64,000 bases of DNA from Rhizomys pruinosus (GCA_009823505.1 VZQC01006701.1:4487-68486); one strand, 5' to 3'; positions 22,285 through 33,682 are shown, counted from the first letter of the stretch. The notes: generated from the sequence alone by a model not told the origin. Numbers and translations are program-made.

Positions 22285-22726
22285 CTGTGATTTGAACGCC
22301 GACTGTCCTCTATGGGCTCTAAGTACTTGAACAGATTTTTCCCCTGTTGGTCCCTGATTAGAGAAAGTGACGGAACCTGTGGGCGGCGTGGCCACTCTGT
22401 AGGAAGCGTGATAGTGGAGTCACGGAACCTGTGGGTGGCGTGGCCACTCTACAGGAAGCGTGATAGTGGAGTCACGGAACCTGTGGGCGGTGTGGCCACT
22501 CTGCAGGAAGCGTGATAGTGGAGTCACGGAACCTGTGGGCGGCGTGGCCACTCTGCAGGAAGCGTGATAGTGGAGTCAGGCTTGGAGAAAGCATAGCCTC
22601 ATCCCTTTCCTGCTCCAGCAGTTTCTGGCCTTGATTCCCGGAAAATGATAGACTCTTGCCTCCATGGAATCATAAGCCCAATAAACCATGCTGTTATTTT
22701 AATCACAGCAATACACAAGTAACTAT
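22285..22726 (+). mobile_element. rodent DNA-transposon-like repeat enlarged by a tandem array
   Basis: The ends, 'tgtgatttgaacgccgactg', 'tcctctatgggctctaagta' on the left and 'aataaaccatgctgttattt', 'taatcacagcaatacacaag', 'taactataa' on the right, match the plan of the element at 61237-61603 ('gtttgaatgag...ataggc...aaataaactctt...tatcacagca...gactaata'). I recall this as a nonautonomous hAT-type family of rodents (URR1/RCHARR1 group). The central part is replaced by four tandem 52-bp copies of an internal segment. Confidence 0.55.
22370..22577 (+). repeat. 52-bp tandem repeat, four copies
   Basis: Units start at 22370, 22422, 22474 and 22526, each beginning 'acggaacctgtgggcggcgt' or a variant with one change. 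Each unit ends 'gtgatagtggagtc'. Copies differ from one another by only one to four substitutions and have no indels, so the array is young or homogenised. The unit is richer in GC and CpG than its surroundings. Confidence 0.95.
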
Positions 22727-22997
22727 AATAACATGTGAATGCATAATTCTTCCACAGTTGTTTCTCTTAAGTCCTGCAGAATGTCTTGTCCAAGGTTCCA
22801 TAGAGGATTTCATCAAAGATAATCTCCTGATCAACTTGTTTCAATACGTAACTAAGCCTAAACCAAATTTAAAGGGATTGCAAGAGTAAAATCATTTAAT
22901 TGATTGAAACTAGTAAATTATCTAAAATATAAATTTAGTTTCACATGAATAGTGATTCCTAGATTGTTAATGTATTCCATAGATCTGTTTCTCTTTA

Positions 22998-23218
22998 AAA
23001 TTTTTTTTATTTGTATGTTGTATGAGTGTACCGCTTGCATGTAGTACCCCCATGTTTTGCAGTGAGTACCTCCAGAGGTCAGAAGATGGCACTGGATACT
23101 CAAGGACTGGAGATAAGGATGGTAGTTAGCCACCATGTCTGTGCTGGCAAATGAACATTACTGGATCCTCTGAAAGAGCAGCCAGTACTCTTAACTGCTG
23201 AGTCACCTCTCCAGCCCC
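22998..23218 (-). mobile_element. B2/B3-type SINE, antisense, diverged
   Basis: It has a T-rich start, 'tgtatgagtgtaccgcttgc', 'ccagaggtcagaagatggca', 'aagagcagccagtactctta' and ends 'cacctctccagcccc'. The B-box region is changed ('aaatgaacattactgg'). Confidence 0.78.
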
Positions 23219-26200
23219 AGATCAGACTTCTCGTCACCAGCTGCTTGGCTTTCTAAGTGCATAGGCTTCATTTCAGATTTGATTTCTCTCACTGTTTCAA
23301 GATAAATCCTGCAAGCTTCCAGTGACCCACTGCCGTTTATTTATGATATGAAGAAGGTGGTATTTTCACTCACTCAAGGTTATTTTTTAAAAATAAAACT
23401 TATCCATATTAGATCAGCAGATGTTCAATGTCTTTGACTGTATCAATCAAGGTGACTACGGAAATTAAATATCCTAATTGAATTAGATTTAGTTGTACGC
23501 TTTTGCCTGCAACCTGGTAAAGGAAGCACGTTCTTTGCACATAGTATTTTACCCAAAAAAAGTTGAAGCTATTGAGAAAGATTGGTAGATATGAGAAAGT
23601 ACCTTAAACTACTTCTTTAGCATTCACTAAATATGTAGACTATCTTCCACATATTAATAAAGTGTTATAAAGATGACAGTGTTGTTGAAACTGACAGTTA
23701 TCAACATCTGACTTTCTTTGCCAGAAAAGCTTCTAATAAGGATTTATCCCTTAGTGTTTTACCAAGAACAAGACCCTCTATGCAAAATAGCCCCCAAGCC
23801 AATTTTGCTTCCCTTTGGTGCTCAGTGTTATTGCTGCTTTTGTGAATCACAGCAGTCTAGCAGTTGTGCATGGATAGAGAAGTTAAGAGAGGTCTATGCA
23901 CACAGGAGGTGCAGTTCATATGTTCTTCTAGGTGAAATTTGAGGTTCCCTAAAACAGTGATAATGGAAGACTCTATTAGTATGTGCTCGAAAATTTTTTA
24001 TTTTAGCTAAAGAACCACATCACACATGGGTACTTCTCCAATCTAAAAGGCTCTTCAATTGTGTCCCCTACAAAAAGAGAATCAACTCGATAGCACAGAA
24101 AGTAGAATATTCTACTGTCAATACAATGTATGTTCCGCTGCTTTCAATAATTGCATGATGCTGAAACTTCTCTGAAAGAAGGTTAACTTGGTAGCCATCA
24201 GCTACTGAATGTTTAAAGATAGAATTGGTGTTTCAGCAATAAAAATCCATCGTACTAAAGAAAAAATATGTTTTAAAATATGAGATTGGAGAAAGGTATC
24301 CAAAATGATGTACTAAGTATCTTTCTGAATAAGATGACAGGCACTTCAGATGCAAAAAAGTGAAAGAGACTAAGGAGAATCACTGAGATAAACAGCACTT
24401 GACAAAATGGAGTGAAGTTTCCCAATGTAAATGTTCACTCCCATCTATCACACCCAACTTAATAACAGAATATAGTTTGTAGTTTGTGTGCTGAGGCAAA
24501 AATAGGGGGAAAATTGCACTAATCAATGAAAAGAAATAGGTCAGCATTAATCCTAGCTTTGTTTTATAACAATAAATGTGCTTTTAAATGACTAATTGAA
24601 AACATGACAAGAAAAAGCATTCCAGGAAAATAACTAGCGATTGAAAACATATCACAACTTTGCAGAAACCAAGGCTTTTGTAACTTCTACTGAAACACAG
24701 AAACAAACAACCAGAGTAAGGATTAGTGAACCATAGCAATAACTGAAGGCAGTGTGAAATGTCTGAAGAAATGTCTTTCGTCTCTGAGCATTTTGGTACA
24801 AAGCTTTGAGAGCTGATCCCAACTGTTTGTGCAAGAAATCACATATGATGGACAGCTGCCTGAGTAACATGTCCTTGATGTTGCAGGTGATGGCATCCAG
24901 TTCAATGCAAACAAGAAATATAATGTGAGAAATAGTGTGAACTGGCTGTTGGCAATGTATACTTGCATAGAAAATTCCTAAATTTTCATTTAATTTTGAT
25001 TTGTATCATTTATACCATAGGTATAATACAGTGGCATTATTCAATGAGTCAGTGTATAGAAGTGACATTATAGGGAGACATTCCAAATGCCAGGATAAGG
25101 AAATCATTGGTTCATATTCAACATTGGGATACAGGGCAATTGCTACAAGAATTCCGAAAAAGAGACTTTAGCAGATATTTATTAAGTCCAGAGGATACAT
25201 TTGAAAACATATGTTGAAAGTAATAAAGATGTTAATTTCAGCACACTAGAAAGAAAAACTTGGTGCCATGAGAAGAGTCCAGAGTGGAAGGTCTCATTAG
25301 ACTCCTCTCGATGACTGTGCTCAAGCAGACCCTGTCCACCTCCAGAGAGACTGTTAAGCATCTAATTCACAATTCATCTAAATAGCTTGTTGAAGATGCA
25401 AAGGCTCTGGAAGGAAATTATTTTCTTTTCCACCAATTGCAACTATTTTTTGAAATTTCTTGGGGAATTTTGAAATGAGGGTGGAATAGTTGGAGCATTT
25501 GAAGGGCATATTGGATATGGGAGACATGAGACCATGGGGGTTCACTGCAGTTCTCAGAATTGCTGAATTGTGGGATAGGCTTGTTTGCTTCGATTTATTA
25601 GAAAATAGATTTTTCTCCACAATGTGTGTGTGCCTGTGTGTGTATATGCATATACACATGTGTGCATGTGTATAGGGGGGGGGGGACATAAACAAAAGAA
25701 CTAATATTCCAGGGGAAAAATCTAAGGAGTTTAAATGAGAACATAATTTTTAAAGTTGCAGAAGAGAACTGTGGTATCTCAGCATTTCATTGAGCATTCA
25801 GAGGTCAGTCTCATAGATAGGGTTGTAAAAGATAAGGGATAGTCATCTTACATGATCATAATATTCTGTATTTCAGAAAACCATCCAGCCAAGGCAACAA
25901 CCCTTTATTTATGCTTTTTAGGGCCCCATGGTGCCTCCTGTAAGTATCTGTAAGGGAGTGCCCTTGCTCACCATTCCCTGAATTGTGTCTCGATTAAAAA
26001 CAGATCTGGTATATTCCTACCATGTCCAAACCCCAAACACTCAAATGGTCTTATCCTCTAAAGCACCTTAAGATCCCTGCCATAAAGTTCATATTTCTTT
26101 AAATAAAAATTCAGTGAGCTTACTGACTCCTCCTAAAGGAGGTTCTCAAACAACAAGGCCCCTGTTGCTTCCTGGCTGCAAGACAGCAGAGAACTGACTC

Positions 26201-26520
26201 TGGTGTTTTGACTCTGTTGGATGTCAAGGCACAGCTCAGCAGGCATGAGGAAGCTCAGAGGTGGAGTGCTGCTGGGGCTTCCTGCCAGAAAGCACAAACT
26301 TCTGAAATACATGCTAGAGAGGAATCTTCTCATAAATGACTTGACCTGGAAGAAGATAAAATGTGATGATTCCATGGAAGCTGTCTACAGAGCTATAGCT
26401 GCCATGAGATGGCACGTCTAGGTGCTGTGTCTGCTAACTTTGGAGTGTCTGGATGGCTTTAGGGTGGCTGTTTTTTCAATGTATGCTTTTTATTGAATTT
26501 GTGTACATTTCATATGATAC
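23219..26520. other. 3.3 kb of anonymous sequence
   Basis: No repeat family is recognised apart from a microsatellite at 25622-25685. Two short frames look slightly less random than most: 24652-24870 on the minus strand and 26221-26421 on the plus strand (66 codons, basic, with 'KHKLLKYMLERN'). I recognise neither and cannot support them as exons. Confidence 0.3.
25622..25685. repeat. TG/CA-rich simple repeat ending in an 11-G run
   Basis: Interrupted 'tgtgtg' and 'tatatgcatatacacatg' units run into eleven consecutive G residues at 25675-25685. The chance frames on both strands here are simple-repeat peptides. Confidence 0.88.
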
Positions 26521-26922
26521 ATCTGTTCTAGTTCAACTTTAGTTGCTGTGACACCTGGACTGACCAATACCACCTTGAAGAGGACAGTATTTATTCATCT
26601 TATATCTCCCAGGTCACAGTTCCTCATTTAAGGAGCCCAAGGTAGGAACTCAGGGCAGGAAGCCATAAGCAGGTGCTGAAGCACAGGCTGTAGAGGAATG
26701 CTGCTTGCTTCCCTGGCCCATCCTCAACCTGCTTTACTATATAATGCATAATAACCTGCCTGGGGTGGCACCATCCACAGCGGCCTAGGCCCTCCCATAT
26801 CACTAAAAAATCAAGAAAATATGCCACAGACATGGCCACAAGCCAATCTAATGGAGGCAGTTCCCCAGTTGAGGCTTCTTCAATCCAGGTGTGTCAAAAT
26901 GATATTAAAGCTATTCAGCACA
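26521..26922 (+). mobile_element. URR1-type repeat, sense
   Basis: Collinear with 14970-15380: 'tgttctagttcaactttagt', 'ctcccaggtcacagttcctc', 'aggaactcagggcagga', 'gcctggggtggcaccatcca', 'aggccctcccatatcac' and 'ctattcagcaca'. It has only short frames and no transposase. Confidence 0.62.
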
Positions 26923-26948
26923 ATTGATCCCTTGTCAGTTAGACACAC

Positions 26949-27224
26949 AAAACACATCCATGGGGGCTGGAGAGATGGCCTAGCGGTTAAGAGCGCCGAC
27001 CGCTCTTACAGAGGACCCGGGTTCGATCCCCAGCACCCACATGGAGGCCAAGAACCATCTGAAACTCCAATTCCAGGAGAACTCCAGTTCCAGGGGAATC
27101 CGACACCCTCTTCTGACCTCCGCGGCATTGCACGACACGGGTGCACAAACCTGCATGCAGACAGTACATTCATACACATATGGAAATAAATAAAATTAAT
27201 AAAAAATGTTTAAAACACATCCAT
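26949..27224 (+). mobile_element. B2/B3-type SINE, sense, young, 13-bp target duplication
   Basis: The body is 26962-27211. It has an intact A-box region 'tggcctagcggttaagag' and a perfect B box 'gggttcgatcccc'. Direct repeats 'aaaacacatccat' lie at 26949-26961 and 27212-27224. The sequence is close to the consensus one would derive from the copies in this window, so this is among the youngest B2s here. Confidence 0.94.
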
Positions 27225-27299
27225 ATTAAACCACAGGTTTTCCATTCTTGTCCCCAAGCTATGATGTTAATATCACAACAAATGACAATATGACTCTAT

Positions 27300-29450
27300 A
27301 AGAAAGAAAAGGACATTAGAGGAGTACTAATTCAAAAAGAGGAAGTCAAGTTATCCCATTTTGTAGAAGACATGATAGTTTATCTAAGGGACATGGAAAA
27401 CTCCACAGGAAAGCTCCAAGAAATCGTCACCAGGTTCAGTAAAGTGGCAGGATAAAAAATTACCTTAGAAAAATTGGTAGCCTTTCTTTATGACAATAAC
27501 AAGCAATCAGAGAAGGAATACAAGGAGACTTTCCCATTCACAAAAGCCTCCAAAAATTAAATGATCTAGAAACAAACCTGTCCAAACACACTAAAAATCT
27601 CTAAAATGAAAATTTTAAATCCCTAAAGAAGGAAATTGAAGAAGATACTTGAAGATGGAAGAAACTCCCATTCTCATGGATTGGAAGAATCACTATAGTA
27701 AAATGAGCAGCCTGCCCAAAGTAATATACAGATTCAATGCAATCCTAATTAGAATCCCCATAAGCTTCTTCATAGACCTAGAAAAGAAAACATCCTAAAT
27801 TTCATATGGAGAATAAAAAGACCCCAGAGAGCCAAAGCAACTTTGAGCAAAAAGAGCAATACAGGGGGGATTACTTAAGAGACTTCAAACTATATTACAG
27901 GGCTATAGTCATAAAAACAGTCTGTATTAGCACAAAAACAGACCTGTAGATCAATGGAACAAAATTAAGGATCCAAACCTGGGTTCATCCAATTTCAGCC
28001 ACCTCATATTTGACAAAGGGGCCAAGAATACAAAATGGAGGAAGGACAGCATCTTCACCAAATGCTGGTGGAATAACTGGATCACCATTTGTAGAAGAAT
28101 AAAACTAAACCCCTATCTCTCACCCTGTACAAAAATCAACTCCAAATGGATCAAAGACTTAAACGTGATACCTGAAACTCTGAAAAATGATAGAAGGAAA
28201 CTTTGGTAGTAACGTATAAGACATAGGCATAGAAAAGACTTTTTAAATCAGACAGCAGCTGCATAAAAAATAAAGTCAACAATTGACAAATGGGACCTTA
28301 TTAAACTCAAGAGCTTCTGTACTGCAAAAGAAACAATCAAACAAGTGAAGCGACAACCCACAGAGTGGGAGGAAACCTTCACCGGTGATACATCTGATAG
28401 AGCATTAACATCCAGAGTGTATAAAGTACTCAAAAAACGAAGGAGGAAGAAAACAAATGACTCTATCAAAAGATGGAGTAAAGGGGGCTGGAGAGATAGC
28501 CTAGCGGTTAAGAGCACCGACTGCTCTTGCAGAAGACCCGGGTTCGATCCCCGGCACCCACAACCATCTGTAACTCCAATTCCAGGAGAACTCCAGTTCC
28601 AGGGGAATCCGAGATCCTCTTCTGACCTCCGCGGCATTGCACGACACGGGTGCATAGACCTGCATGCAGACAGTACACACATACACATACAAAAATAAAT
28701 AAAATTAAAAAAAAAATGGAGTAAAGAGCTGAATAGAGGTTTCACAAATGAAGTCATAAAGATGGCTGAGAAACATCTTAAAACAGTGTTCAACATCACT
28801 AATAATCAAGGAAATGCAAAATCACCTTATGATGTCATCTTACTCTGGTAAGACAAGCTATGATCCAGAAAACAAAAGATTCCAAATGCTGGAGAGGTTG
28901 TGGGGAAAGGAGAACACTCATCCACTGCTGGTGGGAATGCAAACTCCTGCAACCCCTACGGAAACCAGTGTGGAGAACACTTAAGAAACTGAAGATGAGC
29001 CTAGCACTTGACCCAGTCATACCACTCCTGGGTAGATACCCTATTGCAGACATACCTGCACATCTATGTTTATCACAGCTCTCTTTACAATAGCGACGAG
29101 CTGGAAGCAACCCAAGTGTCCCTCAACTGAGGGGTGGATAGAGAAAATGTGGTATATCTACACAATGGAATTCTATGCAGCTGTAAAGAAAGATGACATC
29201 ATGAACTTTGCAAATAAATGGATGGAACTAAAAGTGAAGTAAGTGAAGAGCTAAGTGAAGTAACACAGTCCCAGAAAAACAAAGACATTTGGTGTCCCTC
29301 ATTTGTGGATGCTAACACCAATTATTTCTTTAGAAGACAAACTGAATAACTCCTGTTTATTTCTTTTTTTTTAGTAAGTATAATACCTGATGTTACTCAC
29401 CAACTTGCTATGTAATGTAGAAAAGTAAGGTAACATTGTTTCTTTACCTG
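27300..29450 (+). mobile_element. 5'-truncated LINE-1, sense: ORF2 remnant from reverse transcriptase to the C terminus
   Basis: The reading starts in the reverse transcriptase domain (a KEVKL-like start, then an FVEDM catalytic-site relative at 27360-27374) and continues through the C-terminal half. The Cys/His-rich segment 'CWRGCGE...LIHCWWEC' lies near 28890-28950, and the ORF2 end near 29310. ORF2 protein is the endonuclease/reverse transcriptase that mobilises L1 and SINEs. Here the endonuclease and the 5' RT part are missing, frames are broken many times, and a B2 is inserted. It ends in a shortened 3' UTR next to a pentanucleotide repeat. Confidence 0.85.
28473..28726 (+). mobile_element. 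B2/B3-type SINE inside L1 ORF2, 11-bp target duplication
   Basis: The body is 28484-28715, with a good A box and the B box 'gggttcgatccccg'. Direct repeats 'atggagtaaag' flank it at 28473-28483 and 28716-28726 within ORF2 sequence. It lacks the 'catggcggctgag' piece after 'cagcaccca', an internal deletion of about 10-14 bp compared with the copy at 26962. Confidence 0.93.
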
Positions 29451-29451
29451 C

Positions 29452-29508
29452 AAAAAAGAAAAGAAAAGAAAAGAAAAGAAAAGAAAAGAAAAGAAAAGAA
29501 AAGAAAGA
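29452..29508 (+). repeat. (GAAAA)n pentanucleotide microsatellite
   Basis: About ten units of 'gaaaa' lie at the junction between an L1 3' UTR and a restarting ORF2 C-terminal segment. It probably grew from an A-rich tail or from the 'aaagaaaga' of ORF2. Confidence 0.9.
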
Positions 29509-30207
29509 GGACATCATGAAATTTGCAGACAAATGGATGGAACAAGAAACTGTTAGGCTAAGTAAAGTAACACAGTCTCAGAAAAACAAAGGACATATGG
29601 TGTCATTCATCTGTGAATAATAGCACCAAATGCTTATATGTAGGTCAAGGTGGGTAATTTGTTAGTAAAAATAATACCATGTAGACTGATATTACTATAG
29701 ACGTAGCTTGAAGTTTATGTCTCTATTTTCCTAAGTTCTAAGATTTATATGAAAGAACAAATCTCTTCCTTAATAGTACATTCAAACATATATCAACTTG
29801 CTATGTAATTTAGGAATGTAAAGTTTTATTTCTGTTTACCTGAATGCAAATTTACTGTTAAAATGCGAATCCCTAAACATGTTTTGGAATTAACCTATAG
29901 GTTATTTTCAGACTGTAATTTGGTATATGTGTAGAAGTGTGTATATGCATATTTTGAAGTAATATAAAATTAACAGGTACAAAAAAAGACCTGTTCAAAG
30001 AACTGACTGAAATAGTAAACTTCTGCATTGAAAAAAGTTTTTTTAAAAAGACTGAGAAAAAGATGCAATGAAGGACTTAACATGTATGGCAGAATGCATG
30101 AGTTCTGGTAGGGGACATGGATGGGGGAACTGGTCTAAATTTGATTAATAAATGTCGTATGAAATGCACAAAAGCTCAGCAAAACATTAAGGAAAAAAGT
30201 GGAAAAA
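29509..30207 (+). mobile_element. LINE-1 3' end, sense: last ORF2 codons and 3' UTR
   Basis: It restarts at 'gaggacatcatgaaatttgc', which corresponds to ORF2 sequence near 29190 in the preceding L1, and runs through the 3' UTR to a tail with 'gcagaatgcatgagttctgg' and 'gtatgaaatgcacaaaagc'. It is the best match in the window to 305-1007, so both belong to one L1 subfamily. Confidence 0.8.
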
Positions 30208-30259
30208 AAGCCCCATTGTCCTTAAAAAGTACAAACACTTAAAAGGTCACATCTCTTTA

Positions 30260-30439
30260 AAAAGTCTCTTGAGCCGGGCGTGGTGGCGCACGCCTTTAAT
30301 CCTAGCACTTGGGAGGCAGAGGCAGGCGGATCTTTGCCAGTTCAAGGCCAGCCTGGTCTACAGAATGAGTTCCAGGACAGCTGGGGCTACAGGGAGACCC
30401 TGTCTCAAAAAGACCAAAAAAAAAAAAAAAAAGTCTCTT
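30260..30439 (+). mobile_element. B1 SINE, sense, 11-bp target duplication
   Basis: The body is 30271-30428, near-consensus, with a 17-A tail. Direct repeats 'aaaagtctctt' lie at 30260-30270 and 30429-30439. Confidence 0.92.
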
Positions 30440-30631
30440 AACTGTGAGCTCTTCAGCAGCTCCACTTCTCTGACTCTTCTGCCCGCAGCACACACAGCTT
30501 GTGTCCAGGTCCAGGCCAGGTCCATTTTATACCTGAGGCAGGCCTTGGTGGTCATCCCATGGTCCTGGCATTTCCAAAAAGCTGCTGTCTCCACTAAAAC
30601 TAAGGCTGCACCTTCACCAATGGGCTCTTCT
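30440..30631 (+). repeat. left part of an interspersed repeat (RMER1-like?), split by an L1
   Basis: This C/T-rich sequence continues in the same sense at 32896 after the L1 insertion, which duplicated 'caatgggctcttct'. The joined unit resembles a mouse repeat rich in 'cagctgctc' and 'gaccccttcatgc' motifs that I associate with RMER1. The name is uncertain. Confidence 0.4.
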
Positions 30632-32895
30632 TTTTTTAATTTTAATTTTTTTATTTTTTATTAATAGGACATAAGTAATGAATACAGGCATCCTTCATGT
30701 AAAACCAATTTGCAAGTAGTTATGCCCAAAGTTATACAGCCCAAGGCCCCCCCATTGTCCAGCTGTGGGAGTTTATATGTACTATCATGTTGATCAAATA
30801 AGAGTCCAGTCTATGTTTTTGTAGTTTCGTAGTTCACCCCAGTCTCAGCCCTTACATTCTACCATGTGCCCTTTTCCACAGATTGTTCCCTAGGCTTTAG
30901 AAAAGGGACACAAGTGGGTGAGAAGCCATACAGTCTACTTTCCCTGGAGATGTCGTTTTTGGACTCTGATCAGTTCGGGCTGTTTCCTTTCATGGGATGG
31001 CAGTTTATCCAGGAGTAACCTTTTCCTCCTACTGATGAAGCACAAGCAGTTAGATATACAGGCATTTAAACAGTACTAATTTTTTTTGGTCTTTTTGAGA
31101 CAGGGTCTCCCTGTAGCCCCAGCTGTCCTGAAACACACTCTGTAGACCAGGCTGGCCTTGAACTCACAAAGATCTGCCTGCCTCTGCCTCCCAAGTGCTA
31201 GGATTACTAATTATTATGGTAGGTTATGTTGTTATAGACACAGATGTTTGGATGGTATGCTAATCCATGGACTATAGCTTTTCTGTAAAAGCTGACAAGA
31301 TCTACTGTGGCTTATAACATCTCCTAACCACTAGAGGACTTTAGCTTGTGGCATCAGCACTGAATTATTCCTCCAAGGAGAGAGCTAATATCCAGTTAGA
31401 CTTGGGATATACAGACATTTGGCCACCACTGCTGCACAGTATTTCCAGGCAGGTGAGGTGTAGCTGATGCTGACAGAGGAGTCTTGCTTGACTCAAGGAG
31501 ACCAATATTTGCTTTGTTTATTTAGTGGCCATTGGTAATATTCTCTGGCATTCCAGAGGCCAACTGTACATTTGCAAGTGTGGTCTCGATATATCTTTGC
31601 CATGCTTACACCAGGTCTTCAACAGCAGGGCCTTACCGCCTCTCTTCTTGCAGGTAGCCCAGTTTTCTGGCAAAAAGTCTTTATCTTTTTGGGGGCTTGG
31701 ATCCCCTAGCCAACATCTCCTTGGCTGGATAATCCATTTCTGATAACAGAGCTCTCCTGTATTAATATATTTTGCTCAATTACCCAGGTCATATAGACTT
31801 TAATATTATATTTGGCTCTGAATAAAGAATTATCCTTTCACAGTTCCTATGACTATCAGTCAATTAAAGAAGGCAACTATATCACTTTTATAAGAGATTA
31901 CCTCTATAACAGTCAGCTCTAATTTACAGTTAGGGAATGACTTCATTACCATCATGTTTTTCTTAGTTCTATGAAAAGGAGGTAAGGAAGTCTCTTATAT
32001 TAAAACTTTGTGGCACCTGAAAGGTAAAGTTCATTAGGACACATTATAAATAGTTGTTGCAGTTAGGATCCACAGAGATGTTTGATACTTGTAGCAGTCT
32101 GAAGCTTTTCTTCCTTTTAATGTTTAGCTGGGCCAACTTTTCTGCATTAAATTTACTCAAGATGTTTATCATTACCTGTATGTTGTTAATTTGGGAAGCT
32201 AACTAAATTACTTTAGTTAAATTATCCTACCTGTAGAAGAAAATGTTACAAGTTGATACTGTACAACACAAACATTGTAGAGAATATTTGTATCCATTAA
32301 CCCCAAAGTTGTTGTTATACAAATTGTAAGTGAAGCAAATGTGGACTACAATTTATATTTCCAATTATCTTAAATGTATTACCTTTTCTATTAAAACCTT
32401 TTAACCAATGTTGTTTAATATAGACGTTTTTACTTTTACCAAGACCTAAAATAGCATATAATATGTAGACAAAGTTTGGGTAAATTTGGATACCTGTTAA
32501 ACTCACATCAATTAACTATACCTTAATCTAATGTAGACCCGTGTCCCCCTTCCAACCCTCCCACCCCACCAGATTCACCATTTCAGTCAGTTCTTGCTGC
32601 AGTCTTTTCTGTTGCTGTTCTTCACAATAGCAAAGAGCTGGAACCAACCAAAATGCCCCTTAACTGACGAGTAGATAGAGAAAATGTGGTACATCTACAC
32701 AATGGAGTTCTATGCAATGGTAAAGAAAGATGACATGAAATTTGGAGGTAAATGGGTGGAACTGGAAGAAATTATCTTAAGTGAAGTAACAGAGTCCCAG
32801 AGTAACAAACGAATGGTATCCCTCATCTGTGGATGTTAGCACCAATAACCCAGTTGTAAATATTCCATGTGGGGAGTGATGCATACTGGAAAGAT
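30632..32895 (-). mobile_element. L1 insertion with inverted 5' part and a non-L1 3' block
   Basis: The insertion is bounded by perfect 14-bp duplications 'caatgggctcttct' (30618-30631 and 32896-32909) and has its poly-T side on the left, so the element is antisense. Yet 32615-32895 is sense ORF2 C terminus, ending in an intact 'MVSLICGC' stop, followed by UTR sequence. This is the pattern of twin-priming 5' inversion. Reading antisense from about 32590, a short L1 tail-like segment is followed by about 1.9 kb that I do not recognise, ending in poly-A. That block recurs at 33698-34640. Confidence 0.75.
31074..31212 (-). mobile_element. 5'-truncated B1 SINE, antisense, 8-bp target duplication
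   Basis: The body is 31082-31204 and lacks the first roughly 28 bp of B1: it stops at 'gtgctaggat'. Direct repeats 'tactaatt' lie at 31074-31081 and 31205-31212. The related block at 33698-34843 lacks it at the matching place ('attagtactgttt' near 34221), so it inserted after the two copies separated or only in this one. Confidence 0.87.
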
Positions 32896-33560
32896 CAATG
32901 GGCTCTTCTAACCTCTCCTGTGGAAAGCCTCAGCTTCTCTCCATGACCAGTGTGGTCCTGGGGTCTTCCCTGCAATTGAAGCTGCACTTTCATCATTGGC
33001 CTCCCCTGGACTCTGACAGTGCCAAGCCTCAGCTGCTCTCTGTGACCCCTTCATGCTTTCAACACCAGAACCATATAGTAGACTGTTACAAATTATGAAG
33101 TTCTGCTTCCAGCTTGAGATGGAGGTTTGGACTCACTCTGGACCACAGCTTCTGTGTGCTGACCCTGAGGAAATTCTTCCCATATGCTTTCACCACATTG
33201 ATGCCAGTATCTTGTTACTTATAGCTGATTGTTCAGCCCCTGCTAATCAGCATGAATTATCTCAGTAAAACAAAGGTTTCACTTCAGGTCCTGGTCTCTT
33301 GTTCATTACAGATGATTCTTCAGCCCTAGCCAAAGAGAACACACAGATTCTCAATTCAAAACATTACACAAATAGCGTTGATATTCTCTGCTTCCCTTTG
33401 AAACTTAATAAGCTAGGCCTTCATCATCAGCATAACTGTTATAAGCTCCACAGCAACAAACTCTAAACATTGAATATTTTTTCAAGCCCAAAGTTCCAAA
33501 TGCTTCTATAATCTTTCAAAAAAATTGGTCTGACACAGCAATTCTCTACTCTGGTACAAA
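32896..33560 (+). repeat. right part of an interspersed repeat (RMER1-like?)
   Basis: Motifs include 'ctctgtgaccccttcatgct', 'caccagaaccatat', 'cttctgtgtgctgaccctga', 'cttcagccctagcc' and an end 'ctctggtacaaattttcttc'. I recall a mouse repeat with the same motif order. It joins directly to a URR1-type element at 33563. No coding sequence is credible here. Confidence 0.4.
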
Positions 33561-33682
33561 TTTTCTTCTGGTTTGCTTTTCAATTTTTGTGACAAGCATT
33601 GATCAACACCAACCTGGGAAGGAAAGGGTTTATTTGCCTTACATCTCCTGGGTCACAGTTTATCTCTGAGGGAGCCCAAGTT

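Noticed and set aside
22370..22577. 52-bp tandem array as a CRISPR or protein-repeat gene
   Set aside because: There are no unique spacers, and a 52-bp period is not a multiple of three, so no stable repeat protein could be encoded.
24652..24968. minus-strand frames with a plausible-looking helix-rich segment ('LLRQLSIICDFLHKQLGSAL')
   Set aside because: There are two competing frames, no convincing splice sites and no family that I recognise. Residue composition alone is too weak.
26221..26421. basic 66-codon frame, possible retrocopy or exon
   Set aside because: No poly-A, target duplication, splice signals or recognisable relative.
26962..27080. tRNA-like A and B boxes suggesting a tRNA gene
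   Set aside because: The head belongs to a B2 SINE: it is followed by a SINE body, A-rich tail and target duplications, and the same head occurs many times in the window without a cloverleaf.
28248..28799. 183-codon minus-strand open frame
   Set aside because: It spans an L1 ORF2 remnant read on the wrong strand plus an antisense B2 ('[20 protein letters not shown]'-type sequence recurs at every B2 in the window).
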